From: Labilithrix sp.
Lineage (GTDB): Bacteria > Myxococcota_A > Polyangia > Polyangiales > Polyangiaceae
DNA: 64,000 nucleotides
Direction of reading: 5' to 3'
Assembly (NCBI GenBank): GCA_019637195.1
Contig: JAHBWA010000004.1
Span: 1 to 64,000, forward strand
Shown one piece after another: positions 46,882-55,060 of this stretch; within the stretch, counting starts at the first letter, position 1; each line of letters begins with the position of its first letter. Below the pieces are notes generated by a model. That model had not been told where the DNA came from and made no database searches. It saw only the letters and a program-made list of their open reading frames with translations. The translations under genes and the position numbers were made by a program.

Positions 46882-47546
46882 GGCGCGCGGCGGCGCTCCT
46901 CTTGCCGGCGGCGTTCGCGCTGCTTTGCGCGCCCGCCGTCGCCGGTGAGGTCGACAACGGCCCCGATCCGCGCGCCGGCACGGGCCAGGACACGACCTCG
47001 CACGTGAAGGACGTCGGCGTGCACACCCCGCGCGGCCGGCGGATCTACGGCGACGAGGAGCCGCTCGAGCACATCCTCGACAGCCGCCGGCGGATCTTCG
47101 TCATCGAGGCGGTCGCCGGCTCCGGGCCGGAGGGCAACCTCGGCCTCGTGCTCGGGTGGATGCCGAAGCAGATCAAGGGCGTCGAGTTCTTCGGCGGCGT
47201 GGGGCTCGACATCGGGCCGGCCGTCCACGTCTCGGGCGCGACGCGCTTCCTCTTCAACATCCGCGGCGTTCGCCCGTACGTCGGCGTCGGGTACTTCTAC
47301 AAGGGCGCGTTCGCGATCGAGACGTACTCGCACAACGCCTTCGTCGAGCTCGGTCATAGCTGGAAGCTCGGACCGACCAACCACCTGACGGTGGGCGCGG
47401 GGGTCGCGCGGCTCCTCTACACGGGCGTGAGCGAGGACTCGCCCCTCCGCGCGCCCAACGTCGATCCCGCGGCGCTCGAGGCGCAGCGGAAGCTGGTGCC
47501 GACGTACCTCCCGCTGTTCGCAGCTCGCTTCAGCCGCGCCTTCTGA
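46878..47546 (+). CDS. Outer-membrane beta-barrel-like protein
   Basis: A 222-aa product whose GTG 46878 overlaps the upstream stop (GTGA), so the pair is translationally coupled. The signal peptide has the core AAALLLPAAFALLCAPAVAG. The mature protein shows amphipathic strands typical of an OmpA/OmpW-like barrel: RRIFVIEAVAGSGPEGNLGL, GVEFFGGVGLDIGPAVHVSG, RPYVGVGYFYKGAFAIETYS, LTVGAGVARLLYTGVSED. It ends LFAARFSRAF, with the C-terminal Phe that BAM recognises on outer-membrane barrels. No transport or enzyme function can be assigned. A convergent hairpin lies just downstream. Confidence 0.8.
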   Translation: MRRAAALLLPAAFALLCAPAVAGEVDNGPDPRAGTGQDTTSHVKDVGVHTPRGRRIYGDEEPLEHILDSRRRIFVIEAVAGSGPEGNLGLVLGWMPKQIKGVEFFGGVGLDIGPAVHVSGATRFLFNIRGVRPYVGVGYFYKGAFAIETYSHNAFVELGHSWKLGPTNHLTVGAGVARLLYTGVSEDSPLRAPNVDPAALEAQRKLVPTYLPLFAARFSRAF

Positions 47547-47548
47547 CC

Positions 47549-47573
47549 GAGCCTCCGCGGGCCGGCGGAGCTC
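47549..47573. terminator. Hairpin between convergent genes, possible bidirectional terminator
   Basis: Stem CTCCGC/GCGGAG with a 6-nt loop, extended by GAG/CTC across a one-base bulge, begins 3 nt after the stop of the barrel gene and 27 nt from the stop of the convergent PAP2 gene. No T tract. Confidence 0.4.
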
Positions 47574-47599
47574 GACCGGCCGTCGGCGTGCTCGCGGGC

Positions 47600-48424
47600 T
47601 CAGAAGGTTCCGGAGAGCGTGAGCCCGTTGCCCGCGGAGGCGACGCGCGTGCCGGTTCGCTCGTGGAGGGCGGGGAAGAAGACGCCGGAGGCGACGCCGA
47701 CGACGGCTCCGGCCGCGACGTCGGAGGGGAAGTGGTCACCAGCCAGGATCCGCGCGCCGCCGACGAACGAAGCGCCGAGGGCGCCGACGCCGAGCGCGAT
47801 CCACGACGCGTACCTGAAGTCGAGGCGCCGGAGCGTGACGAAGGTCGCCGTCGCGGCCGCGGCGGCCCCCGCGGTGTGCCCGCTCGTGAACGACAGCGAC
47901 GCGTTCCCGTTCGTGCGCTCCTCGATGGGCGCCGCGTCCCCGTAGGCGAGCGGCCGCGGGCGCCGCGCGCCCATCATCGCGACGATCGCGAGGGTGTTCG
48001 CGAAGAGCACCGACTCGCCGACCACGATCGCGTCGACGGCGGCGTTGCGCGGCGACTCCGCGACGAACAGCGTGGCGCCGGCGCCGACCAGCATCGCCGC
48101 GATGCCGATGTCGGACGCGGTCCTCCAGCCGGGCTCCCACCGGCCCGCCGCCCACCGATCGAAGGCGGGGACGTCCTCGCGCTCGCAGACCGGGGCGCAG
48201 TGCGGCGGCGCGAGCGAGCCTCGGAGCAGCCACGAGGTCGACACGACGCCGGCGACGGCGACGGCCGGGAGATCGTACGCGAGGTTCACGCGGTAAGCGG
48301 GGCCGGTGGCCGGCGGATCGCTGGGCGGGGCCGCGTGAGCTTCGCGCGCCGGCGCGAAGAGCAGCGCGGCGGTCGCGACGGCGGCGGAGCAGCGGCTCCC
48401 GATGGAACGCACGGCGCCGACCAT
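47600..48424 (-). CDS. PAP2-family membrane phosphatase
   Basis: A 274-aa membrane protein from ATG 48424. A signal-like leader (SAAVATAALLFAPAREAHA) is followed by several membrane helices. The PAP2 phosphatase signature is complete: RRPRPLAYGD (the KxxxxxxRP part), SFTSGHTAGAAAA (SGH with catalytic His) and ARILAGDHFPSDVAAGAVVG (RxxxxxH with the nucleophilic His and Asp). It probably dephosphorylates a lipid phosphate such as phosphatidate, undecaprenyl pyrophosphate or lipid A on the periplasmic face. The specificity is unknown. It is divergent from a PlsB-like acyltransferase gene, fitting a lipid-metabolism pair. Confidence 0.88.
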   Translation of the reverse strand: MVGAVRSIGSRCSAAVATAALLFAPAREAHAAPPSDPPATGPAYRVNLAYDLPAVAVAGVVSTSWLLRGSLAPPHCAPVCEREDVPAFDRWAAGRWEPGWRTASDIGIAAMLVGAGATLFVAESPRNAAVDAIVVGESVLFANTLAIVAMMGARRPRPLAYGDAAPIEERTNGNASLSFTSGHTAGAAAAATATFVTLRRLDFRYASWIALGVGALGASFVGGARILAGDHFPSDVAAGAVVGVASGVFFPALHERTGTRVASAGNGLTLSGTF

Positions 48425-48504
48425 ACACGAGGAATCGAGCGCGGGGAGAGCCCTCCGCGCTCTGCGTCCGCTCCGCCGGGCGCTTCGTGGCTTTACGCGA
48501 GGCG

Positions 48505-48510
48505 AGGAGG
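48505..48510 (+). promoter_or_regulatory. Strong Shine-Dalgarno deciding the acyltransferase start
   Basis: AGGAGG lies 8 nt before ATG 48519. It supports this start over the in-frame ATG 48402, which has no ribosome-binding sequence and would overlap the divergent PAP2 start by 23 bp. Confidence 0.7.
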
Positions 48511-48518
48511 CAGGTCTG

Positions 48519-50225
48519 ATGGAGGGCGTGAGCGCTCCGATCTTCGGCTTCAACGCCGCACGTTCGTCCATCGTCGAGGAGGTCGTCCTCAGGGTCACCA
48601 CCCAGACACGGGACCCGCTCCTCGCGCTGAACGAGGCCGCCTACCTCGAGTCCAAGCGCCTCCAGAGCTCGGGGCACCCCGACCTCGCGGAGTGGCGCTC
48701 GCTCGCGGCGCAGCTCGGCCGGATGACCGACTCCGAGCTGCGTGAGCGGCTCGCGCACTACGCCGAGCGCTACGCGTGGGACGTCGCGGGCAACTTCGAC
48801 CGTCGCGTCTACAAGTTCGCGTCCCGCGTGACCGCGCCGCTCCTCGGGGCGCTCCTCTCGCCGCGCGCGACGCTCCGCAACCTGCCGGGGTCGTTCGACC
48901 TGACCGCGCTCGACAGCCGGATCCTCGTCCAGGGACCGCGCGAGCACATCCGGCGCCTCAGCGAGATCGGCACGATCGTCTTCGTGCCGACGCACCTGTC
49001 GAACCTCGACTCGGTCGTCTTCGGATTCGCGATCGAGCGCGCGGGCCTCCCGCCCGCGGTCTACGGCGCCGGGAAGAACCTCTTCACGAACCCGGTGCTC
49101 AGCTACTTCATGCACAACCTCGGCGCGTACCGCGTCGACCGGAGGCTCCGGCACTCCCTCTACAAGGACGTGCTGAAGACCTACTCCAGCGTGCTCATCG
49201 AGCGGGGCTACCACTCGCTCTTCTTCCCCGGCGGCACGCGCTCGCGGTCGGGCGGCGTCGAGCGGCGCCTCAAGCTCGGCCTCGCAGGGACCGGGATCGA
49301 GGCCTTCGTGCGCAGCACCGTCCGCGGAAAGAAGCAGCCGGTCTTCTTCGTGCCTGCCACGATCAACTACCTGCTCACGCTCGAGGCCGAGACTTTGATC
49401 GACGACTTCCTCCAGGAAGAGGGGAAGCACCGCTACATCATCGACGACGACGAATCGACGCGCTTCGGCCGCGTCGCCGCCTTCTCGAACAAGCTGCTCG
49501 GCCTCGACGGCGCGTGCGTCATCCGCTTCTCGCGCCCGCTCGACTGCTTCGGCAACTACGTCGACGACGAGGGTGTCAGCCACGACGCGCGCGGGCGGAC
49601 GGCGCTCGCGGAGCGCTACGTGGTCGGGCGCGAGGGGAAGCCTGCGCTCGATCCCGCGCGCGACGCCGAATACACGCGCGAGCTCGGGGAGCGCATCGTC
49701 GAGGCCTTCAAGCGCGACACCGTCGTGATGTCGACCCACGTGGTCGCGTCGTGCGCCTTCGAGCGCCTCCGACGCGCCGTCGGTAAGGCCGACCTCTTCA
49801 CCGTCCTCCGCCACCGCGACGACGTCACGCTCCCCAAGGCCGAGCTCGCGGAGGACGTCGACGTCCTCGTCGAGCGCCTCGCCACGATGGAGTCGCGCGG
49901 AGAGATCGCGCTGTCGCCCACCATGAAGGGCAAGCGGGGCGGTGCCCTCGTCGACGACGCCCTGCGCGCGTTCGCGGGGTACCACACCAACGAGGTCCTC
50001 GCGCCTCGCGGCACCGAGCTCGTGCTCCGCGATACGCGGCTCCTCTTCTACTACCAGAACCGCCTTGCGGCTCACGGCCTCGCTTTCGATGCGATCGCGC
50101 CGCCAGGGACGCGCCCGGCGCACGTCCGCGCTCGGCTTCCGCACGTCTCGGATGGGGGCGCGCGCTCCCATCCCGAGCGAAATCCCGCCTCGGCGCAGGT
50201 TGGCGCGTCGACCGCGAGTCGTTAG
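48519..50225 (+). CDS. PlsB-like glycerol-3-phosphate / lysophospholipid acyltransferase
   Basis: A 568-aa acyltransferase. The HxxxxD motif is PTHLSNLDSVVFG, followed by the PlsC-family blocks AVYGAGKNLFTNP, FFPGGTRSRSGGV (motif III, glycerol-phosphate binding) and FVPATINYLLTLEAE (motif IV). Its length and the C-terminal helical extension (LGERIVEAFKRDTVVMSTHV onward) fit PlsB-like enzymes better than PlsC, which has about 250 residues. It would acylate glycerol-3-phosphate or a related acceptor at the membrane; acyl donor and acceptor are not visible. It is divergent from the PAP2 phosphatase, suggesting shared control of phosphatidate levels. Confidence 0.85.
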   Translation: MEGVSAPIFGFNAARSSIVEEVVLRVTTQTRDPLLALNEAAYLESKRLQSSGHPDLAEWRSLAAQLGRMTDSELRERLAHYAERYAWDVAGNFDRRVYKFASRVTAPLLGALLSPRATLRNLPGSFDLTALDSRILVQGPREHIRRLSEIGTIVFVPTHLSNLDSVVFGFAIERAGLPPAVYGAGKNLFTNPVLSYFMHNLGAYRVDRRLRHSLYKDVLKTYSSVLIERGYHSLFFPGGTRSRSGGVERRLKLGLAGTGIEAFVRSTVRGKKQPVFFVPATINYLLTLEAETLIDDFLQEEGKHRYIIDDDESTRFGRVAAFSNKLLGLDGACVIRFSRPLDCFGNYVDDEGVSHDARGRTALAERYVVGREGKPALDPARDAEYTRELGERIVEAFKRDTVVMSTHVVASCAFERLRRAVGKADLFTVLRHRDDVTLPKAELAEDVDVLVERLATMESRGEIALSPTMKGKRGGALVDDALRAFAGYHTNEVLAPRGTELVLRDTRLLFYYQNRLAAHGLAFDAIAPPGTRPAHVRARLPHVSDGGARSHPERNPASAQVGASTASR

Positions 50226-50342
50226 GTTCTCTTGCCCGCGCTTCGAGCGGGGAGCCCAATGAACACGGGTCTGGCGCCCGTGCCGGCCCGTGCGCTAAGG
50301 TGCCCCCGTTTTTCCAGGGTGATTTTTGCCCGCGTTTTCGTC

Positions 50343-52628
50343 ATGACCGATCCCCAAACCCCCGATCCCAACACTCCTCCCGCCGCGGACGCTCCGTCTC
50401 CGCAGGCACCGGCTCGAGCCGACGACGCTGCGGCGCCGGCCGAGGCGGCTTCACCGACGACGTCCACCGAGCAACCGAAGGAGGCCGGAGCCGACGCGCG
50501 CGTCGACGCGTCGGGCGACTCTGGCGCGCCCCCCGATGCAGGAGACGACGGGGGAGCCGACGACGGCGGCGACGAGGGTGACGCCGACGGCGCCGAGGCG
50601 GCCGAAGGCGGCGCGCCGGGGACGACGGCCGATGGTGCGCCGAAGAAGCGTCGGCGTCGCCGGCGGAAGAAGAAGGGGCCGCCCGGCGAGGGGCAAGCGG
50701 CGGAGGGCGCCGCGACCGCCGAGGGGGCTCCTCCGGCCGAGGGCGAGGCGCGCCCGCCGCGTCAGCCGAAGCCGAAGCGTGAGCGCGTCGAGCGCGAGCG
50801 CCCGGCGTTCAACGTCGGCGACGTCGTGTTCGGCAAGGTGATTGAGTTCACCGAGGACGCGCTCTACGTGGACCTCGCCGGCAAGGCGAAGGCGATCTTC
50901 GATCTGCGAGAGCTCCTCATCACCGAGGACGACGTCGAGGAGTACACGAAGGCCGACCGCAAGGAGGCCGACGAGCTCGCCGCCGCCCGCGCCGCGAGCG
51001 CTGCCGGCGCTGCCGCGGGCGCGTCGCCCGAGGGCGACGACGCGCCGGTGACCGACGAGACCTCGAGCGAGGCGGTCGAGGCGAGCGCGGAGGAGGCTCC
51101 GGCCGCTCCCGTAGCCGTCGAGCCGAGGGCGCCCGAAGGCGCGGCGTTGGAAGGCGCGACGGAAGCGGCAGCCGAAGGCGCGGCAGCCGAAGGCGCGGTG
51201 GCCGAAGGCGCGGCGTCGGAAGGCGCGAGCGCGACGGAAGCCGCTGTCGAAGGCGCGGCGTCGGAAGGCGCGGCGGCCGAAGCGGTGAGCGCCCCCGAGG
51301 GGGCACCCGCCGAGGCGGACGGCGCGCAGGCCGAGGGCACGGCGGACAAGCCCGACGACAAGGGCGCCCAGCTCCCGCACGTCATCCTCGAGCCCGGCGC
51401 ACCCTTCGTCGGTCTGGTGCACAACGACGGCGGACGCGGGGGCCTCGTCGTGCTGACCCACCACCCGAAGCGCGTCCAGAAGGCGAAGCCCGTCGTCTCG
51501 GAGGCCTCGCGCTCGGGCGCGCTCATCTTCGGGCTCGTCACCGGCACCATCAAGGGCGGCGTCGAGGTCGACGTCGACGGCCTCCGCGCGTTCGCGCCGG
51601 CCTCCCACGTCGAGCTCCGGCCGGGCGCAGACCTCTCGCACCTCGTCGGCAAGCGGCTGCCCTTCGCGGTCACCCAGTACGCGAAGCGCGGGCGGGACGT
51701 CGTCCTCTCGCGCCGCGCGATGCTGGAGACCGAGGCGAAGGAGAAGCGCGAGGAAGCGCTCAAGAACATCCAGATGGGCGGCGTCGTCGACGGCATCGTC
51801 CGCACGGTCGTCCCGTTCGGTGCGTTCGTCGACGTCGGCGGCGTCGAGGGCCTCGTCCCGCTCAGCGAGATGAGCCACAACCGCGCCGACCAGCCGAAGG
51901 ACGTCTTCAAGCTCGGCGAGACGGTGCGCGTGAAGATCCTCCGCCTCGACGAGCGCGGGAAGCTCTGGCTCTCGCGGAAGGCGGCGATCGAAGATCCGTG
52001 GAGCCAGGTCGCGCAGAAGTACGCGCAGGGGACGAAGCACACCGGCAAGGTGGCGCGCCTCCAGCCGTTCGGCGCGTTCGTCGAGCTCGAGCCGGGCATC
52101 GACGGCCTGATCCACAGCGCCGATCTCTCGGTGAAGCGCATCGAGCACCCGGAGGAGGTCGTCAAGGTCGGCGACGAGATCGAGGTCGTCGTCGCCAACG
52201 TCGACCAGCGCCAGCACCGCATCGCGCTCCACCCGGCGCCGACCGGCGAGGCGGCGAACGAGGAGCCGCAGCGCGTCCAGCTCCACAAGGTCGTGAAGGT
52301 CGTCGTCGTCAGCGTGGAGTCGGGCGGCCTCGTCGTTCGTGTCCTCGGCGCGACGGGCCGCAACGCCCGCGGCTTCGTGAGCGCCTCCGCCACGGGCACG
52401 CCCCGCGGCACGGAGCTGCGGAAGCTCTTCCCCGTCGGCAAGCAGCTCGACGTCAAGATCACCGAGCTCGATCCTCGCCGCGGCGAGCTCAAGCTCTCGA
52501 TCAAGGCGCTCAACGAAGAGAACGAGCGCAACGCCTACCAGCAGTACCGCGCGCAGGTGAAGCGCGAGGCCAAGTTCGGCACGTTCGCCGACCTGCTGGC
52601 CAAGCGGAACATCACCTCGGACAAGTAG
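50343..52628 (+). CDS. Multi-S1-domain RNA-binding protein with an Ala/Glu-rich insertion
   Basis: A 761-aa protein starting at ATG 50343. The first 150 residues are a Pro/Ala/Asp-rich disordered arm with a basic patch (KKRRRRRRKKKG). S1 folds follow: the first begins GDVVFGKVIEFTEDALYVDL (about 158), then SGALIFGLVTGTIKGGVEVD, GGVVDGIVRTVVPFGAFVDV, GTKHTGKVARLQPFGAFVEL and a last, divergent one from LHKVVKVVVVSV. The first is split by about 140 residues of Ala/Glu/Gly repeats (units such as EGAASEGA). It resembles ribosomal protein S1 in order of repeats but has an unusual N-terminus; whether it is the cell's only S1 cannot be seen here. It probably binds mRNA or ribosomes. Confidence 0.85.
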   Translation: MTDPQTPDPNTPPAADAPSPQAPARADDAAAPAEAASPTTSTEQPKEAGADARVDASGDSGAPPDAGDDGGADDGGDEGDADGAEAAEGGAPGTTADGAPKKRRRRRRKKKGPPGEGQAAEGAATAEGAPPAEGEARPPRQPKPKRERVERERPAFNVGDVVFGKVIEFTEDALYVDLAGKAKAIFDLRELLITEDDVEEYTKADRKEADELAAARAASAAGAAAGASPEGDDAPVTDETSSEAVEASAEEAPAAPVAVEPRAPEGAALEGATEAAAEGAAAEGAVAEGAASEGASATEAAVEGAASEGAAAEAVSAPEGAPAEADGAQAEGTADKPDDKGAQLPHVILEPGAPFVGLVHNDGGRGGLVVLTHHPKRVQKAKPVVSEASRSGALIFGLVTGTIKGGVEVDVDGLRAFAPASHVELRPGADLSHLVGKRLPFAVTQYAKRGRDVVLSRRAMLETEAKEKREEALKNIQMGGVVDGIVRTVVPFGAFVDVGGVEGLVPLSEMSHNRADQPKDVFKLGETVRVKILRLDERGKLWLSRKAAIEDPWSQVAQKYAQGTKHTGKVARLQPFGAFVELEPGIDGLIHSADLSVKRIEHPEEVVKVGDEIEVVVANVDQRQHRIALHPAPTGEAANEEPQRVQLHKVVKVVVVSVESGGLVVRVLGATGRNARGFVSASATGTPRGTELRKLFPVGKQLDVKITELDPRRGELKLSIKALNEENERNAYQQYRAQVKREAKFGTFADLLAKRNITSDK

Positions 52629-52635
52629 CGCCGCC

Positions 52636-52722
52636 GACGGGGCGCGCGCCTTCGGAGGTGGCGCCGCCGTCAGCGCGGCCGGAGTGACGGGGCGCTCGCC
52701 TTCGGAGGTGGCGCCGCCGTCA
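52636..52722. repeat. 50-bp-period duplication at the ends of two convergent genes
   Basis: Bases 52636-52672 and 52686-52722 are the same 37-bp sequence with one difference. Copy 1 ends in the stop codon of the minus-strand gene at 52670 and starts 8 nt after the stop of the S1 gene; copy 2 lies inside the minus-strand gene's coding end. Confidence 0.88.
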
Positions 52723-54049
52723 TGACGGTGTCGACACGTATCCGGTTCCGGTAGACGCCGGGCGCGTGCCCGACGGACTGGAAGCCTCGACCTACGCCGG
52801 TCTCGGCGAGCGTGAGCACGATCAGCGCCTCCTTGCCGCGCGCGTGGAGCTGGATCGAGTTCTGCGGGACGCCCCAGCCGGCCGAAGGCGACGGCTCGGT
52901 GCTCACCTGCGACGTCCAGTCGGCGAACGTGAGCTTGCAAGAACCCGCGCCGCCGTCGCGATGCCCGATCTCGATCGCGAGCGGCTCGTCGCGCCCGAGG
53001 CGGCCGCTCGCGAGCTCCTCGTACGGTCCGTTCGCCGACTCGCTCGCGCGGACGACGTGGAACGCGACGTCGGCGCCGAGGTACGCGAAGCGCAGCGGGC
53101 GCCCGGCAGGGTAGTCCTCCGGCTCGACGTCGAAGCGCTCTCGTCCGGTCGGGCCGAACGCGACCGCGGCCTCGAACGGCACGTAGATCGTCGCGAACGC
53201 GTTGAGGTGCGAGTAGACCGCGCGCGGGAGCCTGGAGACGGCCTCGATGTCGAGGCCCTTCGCGTCCTTCGTCGCGACGAGCGACGTCTCGCCGTCGTCG
53301 GCGTAGCGCGCGCGGAAGCCGCTCTTCTCCTTCGCGAACGCCTCGAACGTGCGGCGGGGGCCGAACGCCTCGGGCGGCGCGAGCGCAGTCCACGTCGCGT
53401 CGGGTGAGCGGCTCTCGAACGTGAGCAGCGGGCGGACGCGGACGTGCTCCTTCCCGCACGGGAACGAGACCTGCCCCGTCGCGGCGTCGTCCTTGCTCGG
53501 CTCCCCCTTCACCTCGGCGAGCTCGCCCCCGAGCGGACGCGTCGACGGGGAGGGCGCGCGCTCCGCGAAGATCGAGAACGCGCCCATCAGAGCGCCGACC
53601 CCGGCGGCGGCCAGGCTCGGCGCGGTCCGCAGCTTGGTCGCCCAGGCGAGCGTGGCGAGCGCGAGCGCGAGCGCGGCCGGGCCGACCGCGCGCTCGACGC
53701 CGATCGACACGGGGAAGAGCGCGCTGCCGGTGACGACGGCCGCGAGCCATCCGCCGGCGATCGCCGCCGACACGAGCGACACGAACAGGCCGGAGGACCG
53801 AAAGAACACGAAGCGGACGAGCGCGCCGGCGGTCACGATCGCCGCCGCCGCGGGCAGCCACGTGCTGCTCCACGCGTGGAGGTCGCCGAAGGCGAAGCCT
53901 CGCGGCCGGAGGGCGACCGCCGCCGCGAAGGCGGCCGCGTGGACGGTGAGGCTCACCACCGCCGCCCCGAAGACGATCGACCGGATCCACGGTCTCCGCC
54001 ATCGTGAGACCGCTCGTCGGCGTCGATTCTCCTGCCGAGGGCGCGTCAT
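52670..54049 (-). CDS. Hypothetical membrane protein with a large soluble domain
   Basis: A 459-aa protein I do not recognise. The N-terminal 170 residues carry about five hydrophobic helices (SIVFGAAVVSLTVHAAAFAA, LPAAAAIVTAGALVRFVFF, GLFVSLVSAAIAGGWLAAVV, GPAALALALATLAWA, LAAAGVGALMGAFSIF). The C-terminal 280 residues are soluble and beta-rich, with FPCGKEHVRVRPLLTFESRS, FATIYVPFEAAVAFGPTGRE and AGSCKLTFADWTSQVSTEPS. There is no known motif. The end of the gene is inside a 50-bp-period duplication. The next gene upstream on the same strand (54083) encodes a Uma2 nuclease, 33 nt away, without evident link. Confidence 0.7.
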   Translation of the reverse strand: MTRPRQENRRRRAVSRWRRPWIRSIVFGAAVVSLTVHAAAFAAAVALRPRGFAFGDLHAWSSTWLPAAAAIVTAGALVRFVFFRSSGLFVSLVSAAIAGGWLAAVVTGSALFPVSIGVERAVGPAALALALATLAWATKLRTAPSLAAAGVGALMGAFSIFAERAPSPSTRPLGGELAEVKGEPSKDDAATGQVSFPCGKEHVRVRPLLTFESRSPDATWTALAPPEAFGPRRTFEAFAKEKSGFRARYADDGETSLVATKDAKGLDIEAVSRLPRAVYSHLNAFATIYVPFEAAVAFGPTGRERFDVEPEDYPAGRPLRFAYLGADVAFHVVRASESANGPYEELASGRLGRDEPLAIEIGHRDGGAGSCKLTFADWTSQVSTEPSPSAGWGVPQNSIQLHARGKEALIVLTLAETGVGRGFQSVGHAPGVYRNRIRVDTVMTAAPPPKASAPSLRPR

Positions 54050-54082
54050 CGCGGGTGGCGCGATGATACGCGGCTCGCCGCG

Positions 54083-54835
54083 TCACTTCTTGCGCGTTCG
54101 TTCGAGCTTCGCCTCGAGCTCGCGGACGCGCCGCTCCGCCGCATCGGCGCGCTCGGCCTCGTGCGCCGCGCGGACCGCCGCGCGGGCGGCGCGCTGGGCC
54201 TCGCGGGTCGCGCGCAGCGCCTCGCGCTCGGCGCGCTCGGCGTCGGTCGGGACGAGATCACGCCCGCCGAAGCCGGTCGCGAGGCGGATGCGGGTCTCTC
54301 CGCCCGCGCCCGTGCGGCGCAGGAAGCACCCGAGCGTCACCGCCCGGACGCGGTCGTCGTTGGTCTGTTCCGCGAGCGCGAGCGAGCCGCTGCGGTTGCG
54401 CCGCCAGACCTGCCAGAGCCAGCGCTTGTCGCCGTCGCGCTCGGGATCGAAGATGACGAGCTCGCGCGTACCGGCGCGCTCGTTCAGCGCCGGCGACGCC
54501 GCGTAGTCCTTCGCGACCACGGTGCTGACGACCTCGAGGCAAAAGGAAGGCGCGGGGACCTCCCACAGCTTCCAGCTCCGCGCGACGCGCGCCTGCGGGA
54601 CATCGGGCAGCACGTAGACGTCGGGCGCGATCCGCGCCGCGGAGTTGTGCTTCTCGTAGTAGAGAAACTGGTTCGAGCCGACGTGAACGTCGCCGTGCGC
54701 GCGCTCCGCGAGGAAGCGCGCGAGGAGCGGACGGAGCAGCTCGCAGATGAGCCTCTGAAGCTCACCCTCGCCCATCTCGTCCGTCTCCGGATAGATGGTC
54801 GGATCGCTCGGCGTCATCATCGCCCGCATCGTCAT
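54083..54835 (-). CDS. Uma2-family (DUF820) PD-(D/E)xK endonuclease-like protein
   Basis: A 250-aa protein from ATG 54835. The Uma2 core is visible: GELQRLICELLRPLLARFLA, then the active-site Asp in RIAPDVYVLPDVPQARVAR, and the second acid in FCLEVVSTVVAKDYAAS, the PD...ExxS pattern of the family. The segment TRELVIFDPERDGDKRWLWQ closes the fold. A C-terminal Ala/Glu/Arg coiled coil (REALRATREAQRAARAAVRA) is an extension often found on Uma2 proteins. Uma2 proteins are abundant in cyanobacteria and myxobacteria, and their biological role is unclear. No antitoxin-like gene sits next to it. Confidence 0.85.
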   Translation of the reverse strand: MTMRAMMTPSDPTIYPETDEMGEGELQRLICELLRPLLARFLAERAHGDVHVGSNQFLYYEKHNSAARIAPDVYVLPDVPQARVARSWKLWEVPAPSFCLEVVSTVVAKDYAASPALNERAGTRELVIFDPERDGDKRWLWQVWRRNRSGSLALAEQTNDDRVRAVTLGCFLRRTGAGGETRIRLATGFGGRDLVPTDAERAEREALRATREAQRAARAAVRAAHEAERADAAERRVRELEAKLERTRKK

Positions 54836-55060
54836 GAAAGTAGCACGGTGGGCATGGGGCTTCCTCGCGGTCCAGGTCTGTGGGCACGGCGGACCTCCAG
54901 CGCTCGCGCCGTGGGAGCGCGGCGTGACGAAGCGCTCAGCAGCGCGCGTGCCGCTCGCGTGCCTCGTTCTTTCGCCGACTTGCCGCCGCGCACGCCTGGC
55001 CTGGGCCAGCTCGGGTCGGCCCCGGGCCGCGCGCGCGAACGCTCCGTGACTGGTCGCGTG

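Noticed and set aside
50451..54086. 1211-codon open frame on the minus strand
   Set aside because: It runs across the S1 gene and the next gene in a shadow frame; the composition is Arg/Leu/Asp-rich with no domain, an effect of the high GC.
54083..54835. Toxin-antitoxin or restriction module around the Uma2 nuclease
   Set aside because: No small partner gene, methylase or antitoxin-like sequence lies next to it.
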